Part shown: piece after piece, positions 43,518 through 51,338 of the stretch
Numbering within the stretch: position 1 is the first letter of the stretch
How the letters are laid out: every line of letters begins with the position of its first letter
Source: JABAQJ01 sp046327745
GTDB lineage: Bacteria; Gemmatimonadota; Gemmatimonadetes; Gemmatimonadales; Gemmatimonadaceae
Direction of reading: 5' to 3'
NCBI GenBank assembly: GCA_046327745.1
Contig: JAXLXV010000008.1
Span: 310,001-374,000 of the forward strand
Length of the DNA: 64,000 nt
Notes under the pieces: generated by a model
Database searches by the model: none
What the model saw: the letters and a program-made list of their open reading frames with translations, nothing else
Told to the model about the DNA's origin: nothing
Program-made: the position numbers and the translations under genes

Positions 43518-45638
43518 CTACGGGTTCGGGCGGGGCCGCGGCCACGGCCACGGCCAGGGTCCCGTGGCGCCACCACCGGCGAGTGCGCGCACGGCCATGT
43601 TGCGGATTTCGGGATCGCTGGAGCCGATCAGCTTGGAGAGAACGTCGGCAGACTTCTCGCCCGTGGCGCCGAGGGCACGCACGTAGGCACGGCGAACTTC
43701 CGGATCCTTCTCACGTTCGATCGCCGTCTCGAGAGCGGGAACCGTGGATGGATCGCCGATCTGGAACAGCACCCAGGCCGTGAGCCGGCGTACTTGAGGT
43801 GCGTCATCATTCAGTCCGGCCACCACGCCGGCCGGCACCTTGTCGGGTTCGATGCTGCCGATCGCCCACATCGCCATTTCGCGAACCCGGACGTCTTTGG
43901 CATTGAGCGCCGCCGTGAGCACGTCGAGTGAGGATTCGTCGCCGGCCTCACCCAGCGCCCAGATGGCTGTGGCGCGGACCTTTTCGTCGGCGTCGGACTT
44001 CGCAGCGTTGACCAGCGCATCCGCGGCGACCTTGTCCCGGTCGGCGTCGCCTAACGCCCAAGCGGCCATCTCGCGCACCTCGGCGTTGGTGTCGCGACGC
44101 AGGGCTTCGGCCAAGGCAGCGGCCACTGCGGTTTCACCGGCATAGTCCTGCAATCCCCACGCCGCGATGCGACGCACCGTGGCGCTGGTGTCCGTCTTCA
44201 GAACGTTGAGCAGGAGCTTTGAGCGTTCGTCGGAGTGCTGCGAAGTGACTGAGGTCCTTCCAGTGGGAAACAGCTCGCGAAGCGTCTCGGCGGCGATCTT
44301 CGACCCAGAGCGTGTAGCGTCGTCGATGATGCGCGAGATGGAGCTGTCGAGGCGGTTGCGATCTCCCGTGCGCGCGCGATCTCTGCCCTGTGAGTCATCC
44401 ACCTCACTGGTGGTGACCGAAGTGACCGTCTGGCGCGTGGTCTGCGTCGATGTGTCCGACCGGCGCGAGATGGACGCTACCGGGCGATGGAAGTCCGTGG
44501 TGTCGGCCGGTTGCGTTCGATCGGCTTGCATCGGGGCAGTCTCGGTCGTCGCCGAGGCCGGGGCGGGGGCGGCAGCTCCAACGCACAAGGCCAGCAGGGC
44601 GAGCGAGGCAACGGAGAAGGCCGTTTGTCGGCGCGAGGGCGCGGTACGGCGGATATCGGGGTCGAGAATGGCGAGCATACGTCCCTCAAATTCCTTGCGA
44701 TGCGCCATGGCCAAGGCCACGGCCGGGGTGAATTGACGGCGAACGGTGGTCACGATGTCCAGCAGGTGTTCGGCATAGTCACTGGGGCGCGCACCGCAGC
44801 GGATCGCGATGTCGTCGCAGGCGCGCTCGCTTTCGATTCGCAGCTGACGAGCGCCAGTCCAGACCAACGGATGGAACCAGTACAGCGCACAGGCCAGGCG
44901 ACCGAGTGTGTGTCCAACCAGGTCGCGTCGCTTGATGTGCGCTAGTTCGTGCAGCAGGACGGCGATGCGACGGTCGGCATGCCAGGTATGGGCGTCCTGC
45001 GGCAATACGATCACCGGTCGCGTCAGTCCACAGGCAAATGGCATGCTGATGTCACGACTGGCCACCAGGCGGGGCGCGCGCTCCAGCCCAATGCGATCGG
45101 CGACTTCGAAGAGCGAGTCCTGCCACTCCGGGGCCGTCATGTCGTCCGCGCGTCGAACAATGCGCGACACGGACCACACGCCGTGCAGCAACCAGAGGAG
45201 GCAGGCGCCTACACCTGCCACCCACAGCCACAACGCCAACGTCACTGGTGACGCGCTCAACAGCGAGCGACTAGGTGTTGCCACGGGTTCACGGACGACG
45301 CCGTCGGACGGTGCAGCTGACGGAGACGCTTGCTCGATACGCGGAGCTGGCGCCTGTTCGTTGACCGAAGGTTCGAGGGGCTCCGTGGAGCGACTCACCG
45401 AAGGGGCCAGCGATGCGGGCAGCACCGCCAGTCGCCAGGGCAATCGCGCGATAAGCGATGGCAGCAGGATCAGGGACGAGAGCGTCACCATCCAAACGAG
45501 GTGACGCAGGCCCGCCGATGAGCGACGCAAGGCGATGGTGCCCAGCATGGCGATCAGCAGCAGGACGGTCGCCTTGATGAGCATGACCAGCGTCTCGGTG
45601 CTCGGCGGTCCAAAGGACTGCGAAATGTTCGAGAACAT
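43518..45638 (-). CDS. BlaR1-like M56 metallopeptidase fused to HEAT repeats
   Basis: A 706-aa membrane protein. Helices at about 17-38, 45-66, 133-155 and 338-355 embed an M56 peptidase; the zinc site is HELAH at 230-234 with a downstream Glu in RIESERACDD (about 269-271). In BlaR1/MecR1 an extracytoplasmic penicillin-binding sensor follows; here residues about 470-690 are instead HEAT repeats (REMAAWALGDADRDK, RATAIWALGEAGDE, REMAMWAIGSIEPDK). It ends PWPWPWPRPRPNP. It follows the blaI gene by 7 bp in one operon. It presumably senses a protein or envelope signal and cleaves BlaI. Beta-lactam sensing is not supported. Confidence 0.88.
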   Translation of the reverse strand: MFSNISQSFGPPSTETLVMLIKATVLLLIAMLGTIALRRSSAGLRHLVWMVTLSSLILLPSLIARLPWRLAVLPASLAPSVSRSTEPLEPSVNEQAPAPRIEQASPSAAPSDGVVREPVATPSRSLLSASPVTLALWLWVAGVGACLLWLLHGVWSVSRIVRRADDMTAPEWQDSLFEVADRIGLERAPRLVASRDISMPFACGLTRPVIVLPQDAHTWHADRRIAVLLHELAHIKRRDLVGHTLGRLACALYWFHPLVWTGARQLRIESERACDDIAIRCGARPSDYAEHLLDIVTTVRRQFTPAVALAMAHRKEFEGRMLAILDPDIRRTAPSRRQTAFSVASLALLALCVGAAAPAPASATTETAPMQADRTQPADTTDFHRPVASISRRSDTSTQTTRQTVTSVTTSEVDDSQGRDRARTGDRNRLDSSISRIIDDATRSGSKIAAETLRELFPTGRTSVTSQHSDERSKLLLNVLKTDTSATVRRIAAWGLQDYAGETAVAAALAEALRRDTNAEVREMAAWALGDADRDKVAADALVNAAKSDADEKVRATAIWALGEAGDESSLDVLTAALNAKDVRVREMAMWAIGSIEPDKVPAGVVAGLNDDAPQVRRLTAWVLFQIGDPSTVPALETAIEREKDPEVRRAYVRALGATGEKSADVLSKLIGSSDPEIRNMAVRALAGGGATGPWPWPWPRPRPNP

Positions 45639-45644
45639 GGTCGC

Positions 45645-46037
45645 TTACCTCCCGCCTGACCGCGCCCGGCCAATGCGGTCGCGCAATCGGGCAACGGCGT
45701 CGTCGGAGAGTTCGGTGTCGGACAGTCGGAGGAGGGCGGTCATCGCCTGCTCGGTGGAGCCGGCGAAGTACGTTCGAACCACATGCTCCAAGGCATCGTC
45801 GCGCGCGCGCTCGGTCGGTTGAGCGGGCGAGTAGACATAGCGCGGCCCGTCTTCCCGGAAAGCAACCAGTCCCTTGTCCGCCAAGATGCGGAGAATGGAT
45901 CGGACGGCGGAGTACGTCGGCGGGTCTGGGAGGTCATTCATGATTTCCGATACCGTCGCATCCCCCCGCCGATGCAGGATGTTCATCACCTGGCTCTCGC
46001 GTCGCGTGAGGTCGTCGTTGGGTCGGGCGGCAGCCAT
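45645..46037 (-). CDS. BlaI/MecI/CopY-family repressor
   Basis: A 130-aa dimeric winged-helix repressor. The DNA-binding domain spans about 10-80 (LTRRESQVMNILHRRGDATVSEIMNDL, TYSAVRSILRILADKGLVAFREDGPRYVYSP), and the C-terminal helices (TEQAMTALLRLSDTELSDDAVARLRD) dimerise. A longer frame begins with a TTG inside the operator and is rejected in favour of ATG 46037. Proteolysis by the BlaR1-like protein encoded downstream would release the operators at 46059-46093 and 43431-43448. No CopY-type Cys motif is present, so copper sensing is unlikely. Confidence 0.93.
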   Translation of the reverse strand: MAAARPNDDLTRRESQVMNILHRRGDATVSEIMNDLPDPPTYSAVRSILRILADKGLVAFREDGPRYVYSPAQPTERARDDALEHVVRTYFAGSTEQAMTALLRLSDTELSDDAVARLRDRIGRARSGGR

Positions 46038-46058
46038 AGAGAAGGTCCGGTTGAGGCT

Positions 46059-46093
46059 CTGCTGAAATTTCAACAGTGTTGATTTTTCAGCAG
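46059..46093 (-). promoter_or_regulatory. Tandem BlaI operators upstream of blaI
   Basis: CTGCTGAAATTTCAACAG (46059-46076) is an 18-bp palindrome with one mismatch. A second, weaker copy (CTGCTGAAAAATCAACAC on the minus strand, 46076-46093) adjoins it. The core TGAAATTTCA recurs before the HEAT gene. Placement 20-55 bp upstream of blaI fits autorepression. Confidence 0.68.
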
Positions 46094-46311
46094 CGCGGCC
46101 GAAAAGTCAAGGGGCGGGGGCGCAATTGGGCGAAACGTGGTCCGCGGGACGCTCGGCTGGACCGAGGTGGCCCACGGATTCCGGTGCGGCCCGGATGTCA
46201 GAGTACGAGGGACCGAATGCCGCCGAGGGGGCGTGGGTGCCCGTCATCGGCCCCGATCGAGGCTAGGCGACGAAGCTCGAAGGAGTTCGCATGTCATTGT
46301 GCCACAACGCG

Positions 46312-46344
46312 AAAGGGGCGTCTCATCGGTTGAGACGCCCCTTT
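46312..46344 (-). terminator. Strong hairpin terminator after the lipoprotein gene
   Basis: A 13-bp perfect stem (AAAGGGGCGTCTC with GAGACGCCCCTTT) and 7-base loop, with a short T run on the minus strand, 23 bp after the stop at 46368. It also insulates the blaI promoter. Confidence 0.8.
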
Positions 46345-46367
46345 GGCTTGTTGCGTTCGCGAGTCGT

Positions 46368-46961
46368 TCACGACTGCACGTGGCGACCGGCGAGGTATGG
46401 GAAGGATTTCAGGAATTGCTTGTCGTTCGTTGGAATGTTGTCTGTGCAAAGGGGAAGCTGGAACGGCGCACAGAGGGCGTTACCGGGATCGAGCAAGGAA
46501 CTGAAGATCGCGCTCAAGCCGACATCCGTGACGTCATCCGTGAGGGTGCGTCCACCCCATCCATTGGCAAGGGCCCAGGAGAGCCAACCTGCGGTGCTCG
46601 GGCTCTTGGTCGGGTCCACGACCAGGATGTCGGGATAGAGCACGCTGCCTAACAACGTAGCCAGGGACTGCGGTCGGCCGAACGAAGTGACGAACTGCTC
46701 GGTCTGTGGCCGATAAGTGGCCGTGTTGTAGGGTTGCGTCTGGTTGTAGCCGTCGTGATTGGCCTTCACGATCGTGACTTCGCTGATCAGCGGGTTCCCG
46801 AGGAACTCGATTTGATCGTAGACGGTGGATGCATCGACAACCGAGTTGTCGTTGTCGGCCGTCATCGAGCCGGGTTGGCTGGGGTTATCGCTGCAGGCCG
46901 CGGCGACGAGGGCAATGCCCAGGGTGGCAAGCCGGCGGCGGAGCTGAGTGTTCCACTGCAT
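46368..46961 (-). CDS. Lipoprotein corresponding to the C-terminal part of DUF4331
   Basis: A 197-aa product with a lipobox (LGIALVAAACS). The mature sequence holds EFLGNPLISEVTIVKANHDGYN, a pattern near the middle of DUF4331 proteins, and ends in GWGGRTLTDDVTDVGLSAIF and TNDKQFLKSFPYLAG, the usual DUF4331 C-terminus. The gene upstream encodes what looks like the DUF4331 N-terminal half with its own signal peptide, 38 bp away. The two may form a two-chain version of the family. The function of DUF4331 is unknown. Confidence 0.75.
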   Translation of the reverse strand: MQWNTQLRRRLATLGIALVAAACSDNPSQPGSMTADNDNSVVDASTVYDQIEFLGNPLISEVTIVKANHDGYNQTQPYNTATYRPQTEQFVTSFGRPQSLATLLGSVLYPDILVVDPTKSPSTAGWLSWALANGWGGRTLTDDVTDVGLSAIFSSLLDPGNALCAPFQLPLCTDNIPTNDKQFLKSFPYLAGRHVQS

Positions 46962-46999
46962 GAGGTGTTACTCCTATCGATCAAGGTGAAGGGAAGTCG

Positions 47000-47764
47000 T
47001 TAGGTTCCCGGTCCGCGTCGCGGACGGGACGTCGTGGCCCAGACGCCGAACTTGGCCGGGTTATTCGGGTCGGCGACGAGCATGCTGACCGGCAATTCGA
47101 CGACGATGGCCATGTCGTTGTAGCCGCGGACGTAATCCTGGGCCTGTCCGGCGGGGCGGAACGAACTGGCGGTCGCGGTGTCGGGCAGCTCCGACAACGG
47201 CCCGGTGACGGGCTTACGATCGGGGATGATGCGGAAGAAGTACTCGAGGTCAATAAAGAACGGGTCGTCGCGCGGACCGGCAAAGAGCTGGATCCCGTTG
47301 GAGGAACCAAGCACCGTATTGACGGGACCTGCCAGCGTTGGCTCGCCCTGCAACAGCGTGTTCGCCGTCCCCACTTCGTTCGGCTTGACTGGGCCGAACA
47401 TGGCGACCTGCTGCCCACCAGCTGGACCACTGAAGGTGAACTGGAAGACCAAGTCCTCCATGGCGTCACCGTTGTTGTCGATCTTGAGCTGATACAGTTC
47501 CTTCGACCGGTTGCCGAAGGTGAAACTGGGAGTTTGAGCTGGCGTGATCGGCGAGGAGGTGCTCAGTACCAGGGCAATGCGCCCCGGCGTCGAGGCCGGA
47601 AAGGCATACACGTCGTTCACGTCATACCGTGAGTTGAGTTCAACCGTCGGGGTATCCTGATGGTCCGACGCTCTCAACAACCCGGCGGTCGTGAGGCCGG
47701 CGACGATGGTCGCGACGGCCAGCACAGGCGTCAGGCGCCCGCGCCGCTGCATCCACTGCTTCAT
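47000..47764 (-). CDS. Secreted DUF4331 N-terminal-half protein
   Basis: A 254-aa exported protein with ATG after GGAGACGTT. The signal peptide is RRGRLTPVLAVATIVAGLTTAGLLRAS, and the mature protein begins with SDHQDTPTVELNSRYDVNDVYAFP, the hallmark DUF4331 N-terminus. It continues through LYQLKIDNNGDAMEDLVFQF and FFIDLEYFFRIIPDRK and ends after VVELPVSMLVADP, where a full-length family member would go on. The stop codon is TAA within a GTTAGG-type motif. The next gene supplies the missing C-terminal half. Confidence 0.82.
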   Translation of the reverse strand: MKQWMQRRGRLTPVLAVATIVAGLTTAGLLRASDHQDTPTVELNSRYDVNDVYAFPASTPGRIALVLSTSSPITPAQTPSFTFGNRSKELYQLKIDNNGDAMEDLVFQFTFSGPAGGQQVAMFGPVKPNEVGTANTLLQGEPTLAGPVNTVLGSSNGIQLFAGPRDDPFFIDLEYFFRIIPDRKPVTGPLSELPDTATASSFRPAGQAQDYVRGYNDMAIVVELPVSMLVADPNNPAKFGVWATTSRPRRGPGT

Positions 47765-48002
47765 AACGTCTCCAAACGTGAAAGGGAGAATGGCGTGACG
47801 CGTCGGCTGCATGCCCCGCGATGATTCGCGCGGCGGAGGAGATCCTCCAGCAACCGATGTCGTCCGTGGTGAATTGGGGTGCAGATCGCGACCTACGTGC
47901 GGCTACGCGCGTCCCGGCGAAACGGATTGGAGGCGGAGCACGTCAGCACGGCGCGGCCCTCGCAGATCCTGCACAATCGGACGTCGAGCGTCCGGTGGGA
48001 CG

Positions 48003-49424
48003 TCAGCCGCGAATGCGCTCGCTGACGGCGCGCACGACGGCCTGCGCCACGGAATCCTGAAGGGCAAAGAGCGATGACGCGCTCCCTTCGTGGGTACCCA
48101 CCCACACGGTGGAGTCTGATGCCACCGAGATCAGGCGCGTCAGTACTCGCATGCGATCACGTTCGCGTTGAACGGTAGCATCCAGCCGCATGGCGGCGCG
48201 CCGTCCACCGACGGAGTCCGCCGCGGGACCGTTCCCTCCCGGGGGCGCGACGCGCAGCCCCGGCAGCTGCGCCAACGCATTGGTGACCTGCGACGTGAGT
48301 CCGAGGGCCGCCGCGCGCGCCGCCGAGTCGGCACCGACGGCGACAAATGGCGACACATCGATGGACGGGCCTAACGCCGCTGCGGTGACTTGGCGCGATA
48401 GCGGGACGCTGGCGTTGTTGCGCGCCGGCCAAAAGGTGGCGGCGGCAGCGCCCAGGGTGAGCACCGCAGCGGTCGACCAACCGACCAGGCGACGGGTCGT
48501 CCACGGGCTCCGCGCCGGAACGACAAAATCGCCGCTCGTCACATCCGGTGAGTCGAGCATGCGCAGGAGTTCCGTCGCCGACTTGGGGCGCTGCGCTGGC
48601 TCCTTTTCCAGGCACCGCATGATGATCACGGCCAACGGCGGCGGTACGTCCGAACGTCGTGCCCGAATGGGAGGCGCCGGCTGTGAGAGCTGTGCCGCCA
48701 ACAGCTGATGCGGGGAAGCGCCGTAAAACGGCGGGGTGCCTACCAACATCTCGTAGGCCAGAATGCCTAACGCATAGAGGTCGGCGCGGTGGTCGACGTT
48801 GGGATCTGCCGCCACCTGTTCGGGCGCCATGTACGCCGGCGTGCCGAGCGTCATCCCCACGCCGGTCAACGCGGTCGAGTTCCCCGCGGCCCTCGCCAGA
48901 TCTGGGCGCTCCTGCGGCAGCCGACCATGCCGCGACATCGCAATGGCCTTGGCCACACCAAAGTCGGTGACCACCGCAGCGCCACTCGTCAGCATGACGT
49001 TGTCTGGCTTGATATCGCGATGGACCACTCCACGCCCGTGCGCGAATGCCAGGGCGGCCAAGACATCCTTGCAGACGGCGATCGTCTCCCGCACCGAGAG
49101 CGGGCCACGTACCAGTCGGGTGCGCAGCGACTCCCCCTCGATGAATGGCATGACGAAGTATGGGAGCCCTTCCACTTCGCCCGACGTCAGCACCGGCACG
49201 ATGTGAGGATGCTGCAGGCCAGCGGCGACCATGATCTCGCGCCGGAAACGCTCGACGGATAGCGTCGCGGTGAGCGAAGACGACAGCACCTTGAACACCA
49301 CGCGGCGTTGGAGCTGCTTGTCAAAGGCGACAAACACGTCCGACATCCCGCCGCCACCGAGCTCGCGCTCGATGACGCACCAATCGGCCACGTGGGCATT
49401 CAGGCGGGTGATCAGGTCGGCCAT
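48003..49424 (-). CDS. Serine/threonine protein kinase with TolB-like C-terminus
   Basis: A 473-aa kinase of the PknB type. The G-loop is LGGGGMSDVF, the catalytic Lys sits in RVVFKVL (instead of the common VALKVL), the loop HRDIKPDN, the DFGVAKA motif and TPAYMAPEQ follow. After a proline-rich linker comes one membrane helix (LVGWSTAAVLTLGAAAATFW, about 317-336) and an extracytoplasmic part with SQVTNALAQLPGLRVAPPG and TVQRERDRMRVLTRLISVASDS, resembling the N-terminal module of TolB-like or adenylate-cyclase-associated sensors. The substrate is unknown. It is monocistronic. Confidence 0.92.
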   Translation of the reverse strand: MADLITRLNAHVADWCVIERELGGGGMSDVFVAFDKQLQRRVVFKVLSSSLTATLSVERFRREIMVAAGLQHPHIVPVLTSGEVEGLPYFVMPFIEGESLRTRLVRGPLSVRETIAVCKDVLAALAFAHGRGVVHRDIKPDNVMLTSGAAVVTDFGVAKAIAMSRHGRLPQERPDLARAAGNSTALTGVGMTLGTPAYMAPEQVAADPNVDHRADLYALGILAYEMLVGTPPFYGASPHQLLAAQLSQPAPPIRARRSDVPPPLAVIIMRCLEKEPAQRPKSATELLRMLDSPDVTSGDFVVPARSPWTTRRLVGWSTAAVLTLGAAAATFWPARNNASVPLSRQVTAAALGPSIDVSPFVAVGADSAARAAALGLTSQVTNALAQLPGLRVAPPGGNGPAADSVGGRRAAMRLDATVQRERDRMRVLTRLISVASDSTVWVGTHEGSASSLFALQDSVAQAVVRAVSERIRG

Positions 49425-49600
49425 GACAAGAGTGGGAAGGTGCTCATCTGACACCCACAAGAGCCAAAAACGTTACCCGCCCCTACGGCAAACGGATATG
49501 GTTGGTGGCAGGGCGTTGCGCCGCGGGGCGAAGAAATGGTCGAGGCCGTCCCGCCCATGGGCCGCATGGAATCACGGCGATGCCGGAAGACCGTGGCCTT

Positions 49601-51121
49601 TCAAGGCTTCGGAAGCTTGAACGGGTCCTTGGGCGCAGCCTTGAGGGTGTCAGGCCCGGGGGTGGGAGTGGAGATCTCCTTGCTGATCGCCAGACGGGCC
49701 GTTCCTCGAGCGACGGCATACACCCGCAAGTCGGTCGTCGTGGCATGCGCGCGCAGACCGCGGGCCTCGGTGATCTTGGCGCGCAGGATCACACCGTCGG
49801 CGAGTCGCCGGTTCATGCCCCGTTCGGCCAAAGGCACCAGAGCGCCCACGGCCGATGAATCGGGGAGGCGGGCGCGCAGGCGGAGGAAATCCCTCAGCTC
49901 ATCGCCCTTGAGCCACTGCAGACTCTTCACCAGAAGGTTTGAGCTGCCGACATCGTAGTTCAGGTCAGGCACTACGACCTGACGCGTGACGGTATCGATC
50001 GTCGGTGTCCCGGTGAAGTACACTCGGCCCCGCGTATCACCGCGTACATCCACGCCCAACGCGACCTGACCGCCGCCGATTCCCGACAGCTCAACATTGT
50101 CAATGCGAATGTTGCGGCCGGCCTGGCTGATCTCGCGCCCCCGGAGGGCCTTGCGCAGCAACGCCGAGGCGACCGTGTAGCGGAATGCCCCTTCCATCTG
50201 CACGTTCAGGCCGAGCGGTGGCAGCTCGCCAAACGCCAGCTGCGGCAGGGAGGTGATGAGGTTGAAGTCGTTCGGGCGTGGTCCCGTAATCACCCGGGGT
50301 TGCACGAGCAGTCCGACGTTGGCGATGACGGTTCGCTCGTTGCTTGTCACCTTTCCAAGCTGGGCGCCGCGCGGGTTGAGCGTGAGGTAGATACTATCCG
50401 TCAAGCGGATGGGCTGCTGCATCTTCTGCCACCAGGAAACGAATCGTGCGCGGGTGTCGATGCGCGCGATGTTGGCGTCGAGCGTCGCCAGCTGCTTCTC
50501 CAGCGCTGAGCGCGTGGCAGCGACCACGCGCTCGGTGACGTCAACGCGAAAGACCGTCACCTTGCACCGATCGCGGGGATCGTCGCTGAATGGCTCGAGG
50601 CGGGCGATGGCGGTTCGTGTGCGCAGCTGCCAATCTGCCGTCAGCTTCACCTGTGAGGAAAGGGTGGCCCGAACGCGCGGACGTGGGACGCCGCCCGTTC
50701 CGCAGGCGGCGCTGACTTCTGGACCAATCGGCGGCTTGTACCAGCCGCGCCCTTCGTACTCGATGGTGGTGGAGATGCGAACGTTCTGGCCCTCGATCGA
50801 CACTTGAAACGGGGCACGATCGGCGGCGAAGGCGAAGTGCAGACGCTTGTTGGTCGGTGACTCCAAGCGTTGGGTCAGGTCGCCAAAGTGCTTGGGCACC
50901 GCCGCTTCCATCTTGGAGAGGGCGGGCGTCAGGTCATAGAGGATCGGGGCCTCTACAAACGACGGCGGTGGCGCGCCGATCGAGTCGGCAACATCCTCGA
51001 CGATCACGGGTGGCGGAGCCTCGAACTCGATTGGCTGCCGCATGAGCTTAGACGCGTAGAGCGCCCCCGCCCCGACGCCGGCGACGATGATCACTGCGGT
51101 GATAATCGTGCGAGTTCGCAT
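49601..51121 (-). CDS. DUF4403 family membrane-anchored protein
   Basis: A 506-aa protein. The start at 51121 gives one N-terminal helix (TIITAVIIVAGVGAGALYAS). The DUF4403 domain covers the remainder and follows the family order, including EGRGWYKPP early, a repeated 'LxxLDANIARIDTRARFVSWWQKMQQPI', YLTLNPRGAQLGKV and PDLNYDVGSSNLLVKSLQWL. DUF4403 proteins are predicted lipid-binding (TULIP/BPI-like) proteins; the role is not proven. It diverges from the multicopper oxidase gene with about 217 bp between the starts, so the two may share regulation. Confidence 0.85.
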   Translation of the reverse strand: MRTRTIITAVIIVAGVGAGALYASKLMRQPIEFEAPPPVIVEDVADSIGAPPPSFVEAPILYDLTPALSKMEAAVPKHFGDLTQRLESPTNKRLHFAFAADRAPFQVSIEGQNVRISTTIEYEGRGWYKPPIGPEVSAACGTGGVPRPRVRATLSSQVKLTADWQLRTRTAIARLEPFSDDPRDRCKVTVFRVDVTERVVAATRSALEKQLATLDANIARIDTRARFVSWWQKMQQPIRLTDSIYLTLNPRGAQLGKVTSNERTVIANVGLLVQPRVITGPRPNDFNLITSLPQLAFGELPPLGLNVQMEGAFRYTVASALLRKALRGREISQAGRNIRIDNVELSGIGGGQVALGVDVRGDTRGRVYFTGTPTIDTVTRQVVVPDLNYDVGSSNLLVKSLQWLKGDELRDFLRLRARLPDSSAVGALVPLAERGMNRRLADGVILRAKITEARGLRAHATTTDLRVYAVARGTARLAISKEISTPTPGPDTLKAAPKDPFKLPKP

Positions 51122-51338
51122 TCCAAGACCGTGCCCGGGAGTCAGTCCGTGTTTTCGCCTGTTTCCCAAGATGGTAGCGCGTACCGCATTTTCGCAGGCC
51201 CGCGGCCTCTGCCGACGCCTCGCTCGAGCCGTCGCGGACACCTACATTCGGCGCGTGCTTCGGAATCGCATCGAGGGCCTGATCTTGTCACGCCATAGGT
51301 ATCGCGTAGTGGAGAGTGCCGTAGTGGCCCTACGGGCG

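Noticed and set aside
43518..43570. Tandem GGCCAC repeats at the 3' end of the BlaR1-HEAT gene as a variable-number repeat
   Set aside because: The repeats are short, imperfect and explained by the coded Trp/Pro/Arg tail, which also occurs in the neighbouring gene.
43518..46037. Beta-lactam resistance operon
   Set aside because: BlaI and BlaR1 homologues are present, but the protease lacks the penicillin-sensor domain and no beta-lactamase or PBP gene is in the window.
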